Shown here piece by piece: positions 9,060 to 19,200 of a stretch of DNA of 64,000 nt. Below the pieces are notes generated by a model. It searched no databases and was not told where the DNA came from. It saw only the letters and a list, made by a program, of their open reading frames with translations. The stretch is from Crocinitomicaceae bacterium. Its GTDB lineage: Bacteria; Bacteroidota; Bacteroidia; Flavobacteriales_D; Crocinitomicaceae. Each line of letters opens with the position of its first letter. Within the stretch, counting starts at the first letter, position 1. The position numbers were made by a program, and so were the translations under genes. The stretch is from the NCBI GenBank assembly GCA_023957475.1, contig JAMLHA010000006.1, forward strand, positions 1 to 64,000. Reading direction: 5' to 3'.

Positions 9060-11474
9060 TTAACTGTTTTTATCGAGTTTAAACGTATATTGTAACATAA
9101 TTGTTCTTGGCGATTCAATTTTCAATGGACGCAAAGAATATGATTTATTCAACAAATTGGCACTAATGATGGCGATTTTATGTTGCGTAGTAATGCTGTA
9201 TGAAATACGCGCATCAAAAATCCACACACCATGTTGGTGCTCTTTGAAGTAATCCATGTAACGGATACTTTGCATAAAAGGTCCAGATGTTGCATTTTCA
9301 AATTCTTCAATTACACCATCCATGTTGGTCATTTTACTAAAATATTTAGCACTTCCACCAAAGGCAACTTTCTTAAACAAAGTCCATTCAAAATCCATTT
9401 TTACATTGTGCAAGAAACGGTATTTTAAGATTTTCTTAGAAGGATCCAATGATGTAGATGTATAGCTATAATCTTTGTGAGTAATCATCGTATCTGTTGC
9501 ATATACATAATCAGGTGTTAATGTTTGTGGTAAAATGTAATTGTAACCAATCATAAATACCATATCCGCTTTTTTACCCAATTGTGCTTTCCCTGTAAAT
9601 GAAGCGTCTACACCAACCACTCTTGATCTACCTGTATTCAAAAATTTGAATCCCCAACCATCACTTAATTTTGTGAAAGAAGTACCCCAGAAACCAAATA
9701 AATATTCAATTGTGTTTTTGTATTCTTGCCAATAACCAGCGATATCAATGTAACCATATATGCTACCAAGTTTTAATCCTTGTTTCAAACCAACTTCAGC
9801 ATTCCAACTACTTTCTGGTTTTAGGTATGGGTTGGCAAATACTCCGAAGTTACCAACACCTGTTCGAATAAAACGCTCTGTAATTGTTGGAAAACGATAA
9901 CCTTGGCCATAAGAAGCTCGAAAATAAGTTTCTTGAAACACTTTTATGCTCGCTCCAGCTCTAAAAATTGGTTTTAAAGCAGTAATAGAATCATTCATTT
10001 GAAAATATTCCAATCTACCACCTAATGATAAATTCAAAACATTTAATAGTTTCTTTTCAACTTGAGCATACGCCGACATGTTTAAGAATTTATTATTTGG
10101 CGAGCCACCTCCCACATACATATTGGCATATGAATCGGTATATTTTCCAGTTAAGCCAGCAATGATATCGATTCCTTTAATCCATGGAACTGTTTTTTGG
10201 AACATGTAATCACCGTAAAACGTTGTTGATTTATTGGATTGATTAGCTGTCATTTCATTGTTTGCATACAAAACTCTTGTACGTAAAAAGTGTTTCCCTT
10301 CAGTTGCAGAAACAAACGTTAAGAACGGGTCAACATTGAAAATAAATTGATTTTGTAAAAATACAGCACCTGGATAACCTTGATACAAACCAGATGTATC
10401 ATTTAACCATGCAAATACCAATGGAGATTCAGAATACATGAAGTTTCCATTAATACCATAACTTAAACCTCTTAGTTTAGTACTTCTACGGCGGATATTA
10501 AAATTAATGCGTGCACGCTTAGAAACCATTTGTTTTTCTCTAAAATTAGAAATACTATCTTTTCCGAATAGATCAACAAGAGAATCTTGTACAGGTGGTC
10601 CCATGTAGCCATGATCGTAATTGAAATTCGCTCCCAATACTACATCCCAATTTCCAGCCATTCTGGAGTGCAATACATTCACACCTGCAATAATTGGAGC
10701 TTGTCTCCACCAAGTTGCATCTTCAATGCTTGGTTTAGAATAAAAACCACCGTACAAATTGACTTTCGTTAAAGGTTCAGATTTTGGATAAGCCGTACGA
10801 ATGTGAATAGCCCCCGAAAGTGCAGAACTTCCAGACAATACAGAAGAAGCTCCTTTTATTACTTCAATTTGATGAATATTTTCAACTGGAATAAATCCCC
10901 ATTCTGGTCGACCAGCATCTCCAGACAGCATTGGCATATCGTCAACAATGACAGCTACTTTAGAACCAACTCCAAACGTAAATCCACTACCACCGCGAAT
11001 TTGGGGTTCACCATCTAAAATATTTAACCCTGGCGTTTGATCCAAAGCTGATTCAATACTTCTCGTATTTTTATTTTCAATGAGTTCGGGTTTGATGATT
11101 TCTAATGAAACCGTTTGTTCTTCTATTGGGCGATCAAATTTCCCCACTTTAATTTCCACTCCTTCCATTTTTGTAACAACAGGAGCCATTTGAAAGTCCA
11201 TTTGTTTAACATCTCCCTCGGCAACATCAACACTTACAGTGTCGGTATTCATTCCAGAGTATCGAAATACTAAAATTGCTTTTCCGGCAGGTACTTCTAT
11301 AAGATAGTTACCATCTTCATCCGTATGTGCGCCCAATGTGATGTCCTTTCTGTAGAGAACAGTGGCACCATAAATAGGCTTGTTTTCATTATCCGTAACT
11401 TTACCAACAATTTTTGCATTTTGTGCAAAGGAGTTTGTTGCTATAAACAGGAAAGATAGAATTAATAACCTCAT
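9060..11474 (-). CDS. TonB-dependent outer-membrane receptor with carboxypeptidase-like N-terminal domain
   Basis: 804 residues: signal peptide (about 1-17), a CarboxypepD_reg-like beta-sandwich (about 20-103, IVGKVTDNENKPIYGATVLY), a plug domain (about 105-225, with PQIRGGSGFTFGVG and VEVIKG-like IEVIKGASSVLSGSSALSG), then a 22-strand-type barrel ending in a hydrophobic-aromatic last strand (TIMLQYTFKLDKN). It should import a ligand across the outer membrane with TonB energy. There is no SusD partner, so a siderophore, cobalamin or similar ligand is more likely than a glycan. The BASS transporter gene follows 16 bp downstream and may be part of the same system (inference). Confidence 0.9.
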   Translation of the reverse strand: MRLLILSFLFIATNSFAQNAKIVGKVTDNENKPIYGATVLYRKDITLGAHTDEDGNYLIEVPAGKAILVFRYSGMNTDTVSVDVAEGDVKQMDFQMAPVVTKMEGVEIKVGKFDRPIEEQTVSLEIIKPELIENKNTRSIESALDQTPGLNILDGEPQIRGGSGFTFGVGSKVAVIVDDMPMLSGDAGRPEWGFIPVENIHQIEVIKGASSVLSGSSALSGAIHIRTAYPKSEPLTKVNLYGGFYSKPSIEDATWWRQAPIIAGVNVLHSRMAGNWDVVLGANFNYDHGYMGPPVQDSLVDLFGKDSISNFREKQMVSKRARINFNIRRRSTKLRGLSYGINGNFMYSESPLVFAWLNDTSGLYQGYPGAVFLQNQFIFNVDPFLTFVSATEGKHFLRTRVLYANNEMTANQSNKSTTFYGDYMFQKTVPWIKGIDIIAGLTGKYTDSYANMYVGGGSPNNKFLNMSAYAQVEKKLLNVLNLSLGGRLEYFQMNDSITALKPIFRAGASIKVFQETYFRASYGQGYRFPTITERFIRTGVGNFGVFANPYLKPESSWNAEVGLKQGLKLGSIYGYIDIAGYWQEYKNTIEYLFGFWGTSFTKLSDGWGFKFLNTGRSRVVGVDASFTGKAQLGKKADMVFMIGYNYILPQTLTPDYVYATDTMITHKDYSYTSTSLDPSKKILKYRFLHNVKMDFEWTLFKKVAFGGSAKYFSKMTNMDGVIEEFENATSGPFMQSIRYMDYFKEHQHGVWIFDARISYSITTQHKIAIISANLLNKSYSLRPLKIESPRTIMLQYTFKLDKNS

Positions 11475-11491
11475 ATAGTTGTTTTTAAATT

Positions 11492-11524
11492 AAAAAGTCC
11501 CTTATTTATGACAATAAGGGACTT
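11492..11524 (-). terminator. Terminator after the T9SS surface protein gene
   Basis: A perfect 11-bp stem (AAGTCCCTTATT-type arms at 11496-11506 and 11513-11523), followed on the minus strand by a run of T (the A run at 11492-11496). It separates the surface-protein gene from the TonB receptor gene. Confidence 0.8.
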
Positions 11525-11542
11525 CAAAAATAGAAAATATTT

Positions 11543-13708
11543 TTATTGTTTAATTAATCTAACAGTTTTAGCATCTTGTGCTTGCTTTAATTGAAGCAAA
11601 TAGATACCGTTTTCTACATCTGATAAATCAATCATTGTTTCTGTTGTAGTTAATTCACCTTGACGAACAATTTGTCCAGCAGTTGAAATGATTACAAACA
11701 TAGTTGGAGCAGAAATATTATCAATTTTAACCATTCCATTTGTTGGGTTAGGATAAACAGTAACACTGCTTAAATTTTCGATTGTTTCAACACCTAAACA
11801 TTCATCTACAGTGATTGTTGCTGTTGTAAAGTTTGTACAGCTTGTTGATGCGTCTGTATAAGTATATTTAATGGTAGCTACACCACCGCCAGGGAACGCA
11901 GCAGGGTTAAATAAACCAGCTCCAACACCAGTACCAGTGTATGTACCACCAGCAGGTGCACCTCCAGTTAATAAAAATGCTGTGTTGTATGTACAAACAG
12001 TTGTTTGTGGCAATGTTAAACCGACAGTAGGTAAATCATTGACAACAACAGTATATGTTTTAGTTGATTGTGGACATCCTGTAATATTGATATCATTTGT
12101 TACGGTATAAGAACCTGCGCTACTTGCAGAAAGATCAATCACACCATTGTTTGGGTTGATTGAAAGTCCGCTACCTGCTGAAAACACACCAGCATTAGCA
12201 CCAGATACATAAATTGGAGCTGGGTCAACGTCATTGACACAATAACTCGCTTGGCCATAGCTAAATGTAGCATCTGGAGCTGAAGTTAAAGTAACATTAA
12301 CAGAATACGCTGCAGGACAAACATCAGGCACTGAATAAGTAATCTCATACGTGCCCTCATTACTTCCAGCAACATCAATCTCTCCACTAGATGCACTTAC
12401 AAAAATTAAGCCAGCATTGTCAGCTGTAAAAGTTCCACCAGAAGTACTAAACATTGGTGTTTGATTACCTCCTGATGTACAAATTGTATTTGAAGGATAA
12501 TTAAACGATGCATCTGGTGCTTGAAGAATAGTTACAGTTTGTGTTGCTGTACCTGGACAAGCACCACTTGTTGTGTGTGTAATTGTATATGCTCCTGCTG
12601 TACTTGCAGCCAAGTTGATCTCTCCTGTTGTTGCATCAGCAAAAACCAAACCAGATGTAGAAGTATATGTTCCAGTCTCTACTGCAGAAGGTGTAGGGTT
12701 AGCAATATTTGAACAGAAACTAGCACCAGAATAGTTAAATGAAGCATCTTGTGGATTATTAACAGTGATGTAGTTGTTCATTGTAATTGTTCTACTTCCA
12801 AATCCATTTGTAATAGTTAAAGTTACATCATAAGTTCCAGCAGTGTTATAAGTTACAGTTGGATTAGCAGCTGTACTTGTTGCAGGAGAACCACCAGGGA
12901 AAGACCAAGAATAAGATGTTACTCCAGAGCTAATTAATGATGTGTTGGAAAACGTAACGTTTCCACCTTTACAAACACTTGTTTTATTAGAAGATAACGA
13001 AGCTTGATTGTAAATTAATTCAACATCATCTACCCATAAGTAATCATCTGCAGCACCACCACCTGGTGTTTGATTTGTTGCAAATGTTATAAGGATATAA
13101 TTGATTGATGTTGCTTGACCGTCATAGACAAATGGCACAGATTTTCTTACCCATGTGCTATTTGTTTTTGGAAAATTAAGTAAAGCAGTTGCAACACGAT
13201 GAGGTGCTGCCGCTGTGTTTTCAGGATCACGATAAGCATAGTTGTCGTGCAAAGAAGCAATCATTCTAGCGTTTTGATTGTGTCCATTTGGGTTAAATTT
13301 CGCCCAAAACACAATTGAATCAGGAAAATCTGTTATTGCTTCCGAAAAGTTTGCATCACTTGTTACCGTATGGTTGTAGTTATCTGAACTTGATGGGCTA
13401 GAAGACCCCATATTCACTCTTCCTACTGTTAAAACACCATTGGCATTGATACCCAATACAGATCTTGAATGCAAACGAACACATTTTGTTCCTGTAGAAC
13501 CAGGTCGATTGTCAGTTACTTGCGTAATTTGATTTGAGGCAAAAGATGTCATAGAACCGCTGGCAGTTAAAAAACTATTCCAATTGGTAGGTTCAGAACC
13601 ACCTGTAACATTTTCCCATGATTCAAAACCGGAATTACCGATTTGAGTTTGAGCGTTTAAAGCAATACTCGTTGCTAAGGTTAATGTGGTTAAAATTATT
13701 TTTCTCAT
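11543..13708 (-). CDS. Secreted PKD-domain protein with T9SS type A sorting signal
   Basis: 721 residues from the ATG at 13708, chosen because it gives a clean signal peptide (MRKIILTTLTLATSIALNAQ); an upstream in-frame ATG at 13774 would bury it. A carbohydrate-binding-like region (about 22-235, NSGFESWENVTGG onward) is followed by a PKD domain (SYSWSFPGGSPATSTAANP, about 260-330), then three related repeats of about 75 residues each built on DASFNY...CxxxxNPTP...GEIDLAAS. The last 80 residues (TVYPNPTNGMVKI to ENGIYLLQLK) are the type A sorting domain, so the protein is exported by T9SS and anchored or released at the surface. Ligand unknown. Confidence 0.85.
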   Translation of the reverse strand: MRKIILTTLTLATSIALNAQTQIGNSGFESWENVTGGSEPTNWNSFLTASGSMTSFASNQITQVTDNRPGSTGTKCVRLHSRSVLGINANGVLTVGRVNMGSSSPSSSDNYNHTVTSDANFSEAITDFPDSIVFWAKFNPNGHNQNARMIASLHDNYAYRDPENTAAAPHRVATALLNFPKTNSTWVRKSVPFVYDGQATSINYILITFATNQTPGGGAADDYLWVDDVELIYNQASLSSNKTSVCKGGNVTFSNTSLISSGVTSYSWSFPGGSPATSTAANPTVTYNTAGTYDVTLTITNGFGSRTITMNNYITVNNPQDASFNYSGASFCSNIANPTPSAVETGTYTSTSGLVFADATTGEINLAASTAGAYTITHTTSGACPGTATQTVTILQAPDASFNYPSNTICTSGGNQTPMFSTSGGTFTADNAGLIFVSASSGEIDVAGSNEGTYEITYSVPDVCPAAYSVNVTLTSAPDATFSYGQASYCVNDVDPAPIYVSGANAGVFSAGSGLSINPNNGVIDLSASSAGSYTVTNDINITGCPQSTKTYTVVVNDLPTVGLTLPQTTVCTYNTAFLLTGGAPAGGTYTGTGVGAGLFNPAAFPGGGVATIKYTYTDASTSCTNFTTATITVDECLGVETIENLSSVTVYPNPTNGMVKIDNISAPTMFVIISTAGQIVRQGELTTTETMIDLSDVENGIYLLQLKQAQDAKTVRLIKQ

Positions 13709-13731
13709 AAAATTAAATTTATTAATGTTGG

Positions 13732-13764
13732 CAAATGTAAAGAACTTTAAACCAATATTACAAA
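13732..13764 (-). promoter_or_regulatory. Promoter for the PKD/T9SS gene
   Basis: On the minus strand, TTTTG (from 13764) and TACATTTG (13739-13732), separated by 21 bases, fit the Bacteroidota TTTG-N19-21-TAnnTTTG consensus. It lies 24 bp before the chosen start, which supports that start over the one at 13774. Confidence 0.7.
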
Positions 13765-13843
13765 ATTTTAACATTTTTACTTGTTAACAATTTGATTGTT
13801 AGTATGTTTTTTGTTTTTTTGTAAAAACAATTCTAATTAATTC

Positions 13844-13873
13844 TTTGATTTTCTGCTTTTTTAGTTAGTTTTG
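13844..13873 (+). promoter_or_regulatory. Promoter for the amino acid permease
   Basis: TTTG at 13844-13847 and TAGTTTTG at 13866-13873 with 18 bases between, 25 bp before the permease ATG. Confidence 0.65.
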
Positions 13874-13898
13874 ACAATCTCAAAATTAACTTTTAATT

Positions 13899-15338
13899 AT
13901 GGCAAGTTCTTGGAAAGCAAAAAAATCAATCGCTAGTTTACAACAAGAAGCATCAAGTGGAAACGCTTTAAAACGCTCATTAAGTTCAACATCACTGGTT
14001 GCTCTTGGTATTGGAGCAATTATTGGTGCTGGTTTATTTTCTTTAACGGGCATTGCTGCCGCAGAGCATGCGGGTCCAGCGGTTACTCTTTCATTTGTTT
14101 TAGCAGCTGTTGGTTGTGGTTTTGCAGGACTTTGTTATGCTGAATTTGCATCAATGATACCTGTTGCAGGGAGTGCTTATACGTATTCTTATGCAACAAT
14201 GGGAGAGTTTATTGCGTGGTTTATTGGATGGGATTTGGTGTTGGAATACGCGTTGGGAGCAGCAACAGTAGGTGTGAGTTGGTCGATGTATTTGAATAAA
14301 TTTTTAGAACATTATGGAATGGGATTACCAGAAAATTTTATCAACGGTCCTTTTGAAGGTGGAATTATCAACCTGCCAGCTATATTTATTGTGTCTTTAC
14401 TTTCGCTTGTCTTAATAAGAGGAACACGTGAATCTGCTATTATAAACAACATCTTGGTTGTGTTGAAAGTTGCAGTGGTGCTTTTGTTTATCGTTTTGGG
14501 ATGGCAATACATCAATCCAGAAAATCATGTGCCTTTTATCCCAGAACGTGACCCTTCTAAAGGAGATTTTGGTGGAATGCCTGGTATCGCAGCTGGTGCT
14601 GCAATGGTGTTTTTTGCATTTATCGGTTTTGATGCGGTTTCAACTGCTGCTCAAGAAGCCAAAAACCCTCAAAAAGGAATGCCTATTGGTATCATTGGTT
14701 CACTTGTGATTTGTACGATACTTTATGTGTTGTTTTCATACGTTATGACAGGTTTAGTGCCTTATACTACCTTTGCAGGTGATGCTTCTCCAGCTGCAAC
14801 AGCTTTTGCAGTAACTCCTTATCCATTTTTAAAACAAGGATTGATTGTTGCTATTTTAGCAGGTTATACATCTGTAATCATGGTGTTGCTTCTTGGACAA
14901 AGTCGTGTATTCTACTCTATGAGTAAAGATGGATTGTTACCAAAAGTATTTAGTGATGTACATCCTAAATATGCCACTCCTTGGAAAACAAACTTAATTT
15001 TCATGGTGTTTGTTTCGCTTTTTGCTGGATTTGTGCCAGTTAAAGATTTAGGCCACATGGTAAGTATCGGTACGTTGTTAGCATTCTGTTTGGTTTGTAT
15101 CGGTATTTTGGTAATGCGTAAGAAAATGCCAGATGCACCAAGAGCTTTCAAAACACCTTTGGTACCATTTGTGCCAATTGCAGGTGTAATTGTTTGTGGT
15201 TATCTGATGTATGCTCTTCCTTTAGAGAGTTGGTTACGTTTATTGGTTTGGATGTTGATTGGTGTTGTCATCTATTTCTTGTATGGAAATAAACACAGTA
15301 AATTAAACAAGCAAAATAAGGAAACACCGAAGGAATAA
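13899..15338 (+). CDS. APC-family amino acid permease (cationic amino acid transporter type)
   Basis: 479 residues with about 12-13 transmembrane helices in the inner membrane. The N-terminal LVALGIGAIIGAGLFSLTG is the signature unwound first helix of APC transporters, and the FFAFIGFDAVSTAAQEAKNP segment near residues 235-254 marks the CAT/YfnA-like subgroup. It likely takes up amino acids by proton symport. A hydrophilic N-terminal tail rich in Lys/Ser and a Lys-rich C-terminal tail flank the core. Monocistronic; a 9-bp inverted repeat follows 29 bp after the stop and belongs more likely to the next gene. Confidence 0.9.
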   Translation: MASSWKAKKSIASLQQEASSGNALKRSLSSTSLVALGIGAIIGAGLFSLTGIAAAEHAGPAVTLSFVLAAVGCGFAGLCYAEFASMIPVAGSAYTYSYATMGEFIAWFIGWDLVLEYALGAATVGVSWSMYLNKFLEHYGMGLPENFINGPFEGGIINLPAIFIVSLLSLVLIRGTRESAIINNILVVLKVAVVLLFIVLGWQYINPENHVPFIPERDPSKGDFGGMPGIAAGAAMVFFAFIGFDAVSTAAQEAKNPQKGMPIGIIGSLVICTILYVLFSYVMTGLVPYTTFAGDASPAATAFAVTPYPFLKQGLIVAILAGYTSVIMVLLLGQSRVFYSMSKDGLLPKVFSDVHPKYATPWKTNLIFMVFVSLFAGFVPVKDLGHMVSIGTLLAFCLVCIGILVMRKKMPDAPRAFKTPLVPFVPIAGVIVCGYLMYALPLESWLRLLVWMLIGVVIYFLYGNKHSKLNKQNKETPKE

Positions 15339-15367
15339 ATTTTGCTCAAAAGCATTTGACTTAAATA

Positions 15368-15388
15368 AATTTAGAAAGATTCTAAATT
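15368..15388 (+). promoter_or_regulatory. Inverted repeat AATTTAGAA-AGA-TTCTAAATT, candidate operator
   Basis: A perfect 9-bp inverted repeat just upstream of the response regulator promoter. The half-site TTCTAAATT recurs at 15426-15434, touching the ATG. Its position suggests binding by a dimeric regulator, possibly the adjacent NarL-type protein itself (inference). Confidence 0.45.
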
Positions 15389-15404
15389 AATCCGTTAATT
15401 TTTG

Positions 15405-15412
15405 TAATTTTG
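15405..15412 (+). promoter_or_regulatory. Promoter -7 box TAATTTTG for the response regulator
   Basis: Exact TAnnTTTG match, 22 bp before the ATG. Confidence 0.5.
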
Positions 15413-15434
15413 CTATTTGTAATAGTTCTAAATT

Positions 15435-16106
15435 ATGAAAGTTGTTATTGCTGATGGTAATTGCTTGATGAGAATTGGTTTAAAAACCACTTTGGCAAGC
15501 AAGCCTGTGATTGATATTGTTGGAGAGGCAACATCAGCTAAAGAATTATTAAGTTTTGTCAAAAAAAATGAAGTAGATATTGTGTTGGTTGACTATACGT
15601 CCGAACATTTCACAATTGATGTTATACCCAAAGTTCTTCAAGCCAACTCGTCTGTAAATATTGTGGCAATAACTCCAGAACAAAGTGCTCAAACCTTAGT
15701 TGATGCGTTAAGATCGGGTGTTCATAGTTACATAAAAAAGAATTGTGACCTAGATGAAATATTGGATGCTGTTATTGAAACGGCAAAAGGTAAAAAGTTC
15801 TTCTGTCGCCAGATTCTTGAAACCATTCGCCACTCTTCAATTGATGTAGAAGATATTGATATTGATTGGTGTACTTGTGCTTCTACTTCTTTGTCTGAAA
15901 GAGAGGTACAGATTATAAAGATGATTGCTGACGGTATGACCAATGCAGAAATAGCTGAAGAATTGTGTTTGAGCAATCATACTGTAAATACTCATAGAAA
16001 AAATATTTTATCTAAATTGGGAGTTAAAAACACAGCTGGAATTGTGATGTATGCTGTTAAAATGAACATCGTTTCACCCAATAAGTTTCTCTTTGCTAGC
16101 GAATAA
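15435..16106 (+). CDS. NarL/FixJ-type two-component response regulator
   Basis: 223 residues: receiver domain (about 1-118) with phospho-acceptor Asp53 (IVLVDYTS) and a conserved Lys near 108 (SYIKKNCDLDEIL), a short Cys-containing linker (VEDIDIDWCTCASTS), then a LuxR-type helix-turn-helix (about 150-210, LSEREVQIIKMIADGMTNAE, with SNHTVNTHRKNILSKLGV as recognition helix). Only one acidic residue (Asp7) is visible where two usually hold the metal. No histidine kinase is adjacent, so it is an orphan in this window. An inverted repeat upstream and a half-site at the start codon suggest autoregulation. Confidence 0.88.
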   Translation: MKVVIADGNCLMRIGLKTTLASKPVIDIVGEATSAKELLSFVKKNEVDIVLVDYTSEHFTIDVIPKVLQANSSVNIVAITPEQSAQTLVDALRSGVHSYIKKNCDLDEILDAVIETAKGKKFFCRQILETIRHSSIDVEDIDIDWCTCASTSLSEREVQIIKMIADGMTNAEIAEELCLSNHTVNTHRKNILSKLGVKNTAGIVMYAVKMNIVSPNKFLFASE

Positions 16107-16234
16107 TTTTTGCTGAATAACTATTTTTTAAAGTTTTTTTGCATTATTCCTATCAATTCCTTGATGAATATTTCTATTTTCGCAAGATTATTAATTTATT
16201 GTACGTAATTGACGACATTTACTAATTTAAAAAT

Positions 16235-19200
16235 ATGAACTACAGAAAACTTAATGTTTTAACAGGTTGGCTGGTTTTTTTAATCGCAACGGTTGTTTAT
16301 TTGTCCACAATTGAATCAACGGTGAGTTTGTGGGATTGTGGTGAATACATCATGGCAGCATTTAAATTGGAAGTTGGTCACCCCCCAGGTGCTCCGCTAT
16401 TCATGTTACTGGGTCGCCTCTTTACATTTTTTGTTGGAGATTTGACAAATGTGGCTGTTTGGATTAATAGGATGTCAGCCCTTTCTAGCTCTTTCACCAT
16501 TTTATTTATGTTTTGGTCCATCACACTTTTGGTGAAAAAGATGGTCTTGGAACGTAAAAACGAATTATCAACTGGTGATATCATTGCTATCATGGGTAGT
16601 GGTATTGTTGGTTCTTTGGCTTATACTTTTTCTGATACATTTTGGTTTTCTGCCGTTGAAGGTGAGGTTTATGCGATGTCGTCATTGTTTACAGCAATTG
16701 TTTTTTGGGCAATTCTAAAATGGGACGAAGAAATGGCTTTACTTCAAGGTGGAAAATTATCCATTGAAGTAGCACCAAATAGATGGTTGTTGTTTATCTT
16801 GTTTATGATTGGACTTGCTATTGGGGTTCACTTATTGGGTATTTTATTGGTACCTGCTATTGGATATGTTATTTATTTCAGACTTTGGAAAGAAGTGAAA
16901 CCTAAGACATTTATTTTAGTAGGTATCCTTTCTGTTGTTGTACTTGGTGTGATTCAAGAAGGTGTTATCCCTGGAACAATCTCTTTAGCATCATTTTTTG
17001 AGTTAAAATTTAGAAATAGTATTGGTTTGCCATTTAATACAGGAACAATTTTCTTCTTTGCGCTTTTATTTGGTGGATTGATATATGGAATTCGCTATGC
17101 TCGAAAGAACGGAAAGACTGTTTTATACAATAGCTTATTTGCATTAGCGTTCTTATTCATTGGTTATGGTTCATTTGCGGTGATTGTCATTCGTTCAAAT
17201 GCAGATACTCCGATGGATCAAAACAATCCAGAAAACTTGGTTAATCTTCGCTCGTACTTAAAGCGTGACCAATATGGTGCTGCACCACTATTAACAGGAC
17301 CTTATTGGAATTCCAAAGAAGCTGGTGGTCGATTTGATTCAGATGGCGGATGGGATCCTTATGCAGATCGTTCTGAATGGAAAGATAGAGATGCTATTTA
17401 TCAAAGAAGATTTATTGCTAAAAAGAACGACCAAGATTTAAAAACCTTCTTAAACAAAGAAGATGCTGAAAAATTTGCAAAAGAAAATGGCGCAGAAGTA
17501 AAAGAACTGTTTTATGAAATCAATCAAGATTCTCGTTTAAAATCAGAACCTGTTTACTCTCAATCCACTATTTTTCCTCGTATGTATAGCCCAGATGAGC
17601 CTCGAAAGGTAGATGGCTATAAATATTGGTCGGGTTACGATGCTTCCAGACGTGATGGAGAAATGGGTAAAGATAATTTACCGTTGCCAACATTTGGTGA
17701 AAACTTGAGATATTTCTTCAGTTACCAAGTGAATTGGATGTATTTCCGCTATTTTATGTGGAACTTTGCAGGTCGCCAAAACGATATTCAAGGCGATGGC
17801 GGTCAAATGGCTGGAAACTGGAAATCGGGTATTAATTTTGTAGATGCTCCTCGATTAGGTGATCAATCGATGGCACCATATTACACAACAAATAACAAAG
17901 GAAATAATAGTTTATTCTTTATTCCTTTGATTATGGGATTGATTGGATTGATTTTTCACGCTTATCGTTCTCCAAAGGATGCATTTGTTGTGTTTATGGG
18001 CTTCTTGTTGACGGGTGTTGCCATTCTTGTTTATCTGAATCAAAAAGTTTACGAACCAAGAGAGCGTGACTATGCTTATGCCGGTTCGTTTTATTTCTTT
18101 GCTATTTGGATAGGGTTTGGTGTATATGCACTGTATCATGCCTTTACTTCATTCAAGAAAGAACACTTTAAAAAGGCTGGTATCATTGCATTGGTTGGAT
18201 TAGTCGTATTCTTTATCTTTGACTTGGGAGGAGAAGCTGCAAATCCGAACACAAAAGCATGGTTGGTAATTTCACTTGTTGCATTGTTCCTTTTAGGTAT
18301 AATGAATGCCATTGGAAAAATCTTGAAAAACGAAAGCGCTGGTGCAATTTTGGCAACAATATTAGGTTTAACTGCTCCAATCATCATGGGTGCTCAAGAA
18401 TGGGATGACCATGATAGAAGCGGAAAAACAACAGCTCATGATGTGGCGTATAACTACATGAGTTCGGTGTCTCCAAATGGTATTATTTTCACCAATGGAG
18501 ATAACGATACATTCCCATTGTGGTACATTCAAGAAGTTGAAGGTTTTCGCTCTGATGTGCGTGTTTGTAATTTATCTTTGATGCAAACGGATTGGTACAC
18601 CGAGCAAATGATGAGAAAAAGCTATGAGTCTGATCCATTGCCAATTAAATTTACACGTGATCAAATTTTGATGTACACTGGAGGTACCGATCAAATTCAA
18701 TTTGTTTCCTTGATGGACTTGTATTTCTCCAATACCGCTTCGCAAGAAACGCTAAAACGCATAATAGAAATGCGATTGAAGAATAATAAAGACGCGGCAA
18801 TTAATGCGGTAAACGGATTTATTTCTTCTATGTCGATGGTTATCGGAAGTTTAGAAGTTTCCCAACCTGCGGCAATGCAACGTGTCAATCAATTGAAAGG
18901 TTTTATTGCTCAACCTGTTAAAACGGATGATTTGGTGAACGATATTCACAACCGTTACACTGCAATGCGTGAAATTTTTGGTGCATTGCAAAACAGAACG
19001 ATTACAGCCAACGAAACAGCTATTCAAGGTGTGCAAAGTGGATTGCAACAGTTGGATAAAGGTTGGGAATCGATGGATTTACTTGATGTTATGAACTTTG
19101 TACGAGATGACTCTAATATGTTGACTACGCAAGGTAGCAGTATTCGTTTCTTCCCTACCAATAGTTTTACATTGGTTGTAAACAAAGAGAATGTGTTAAA

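Noticed and set aside
11871..12110. Plus-strand ORF rich in Pro and Val
   Set aside because: It is a shadow of the Thr/Gly-rich repeats of the T9SS protein on the other strand.
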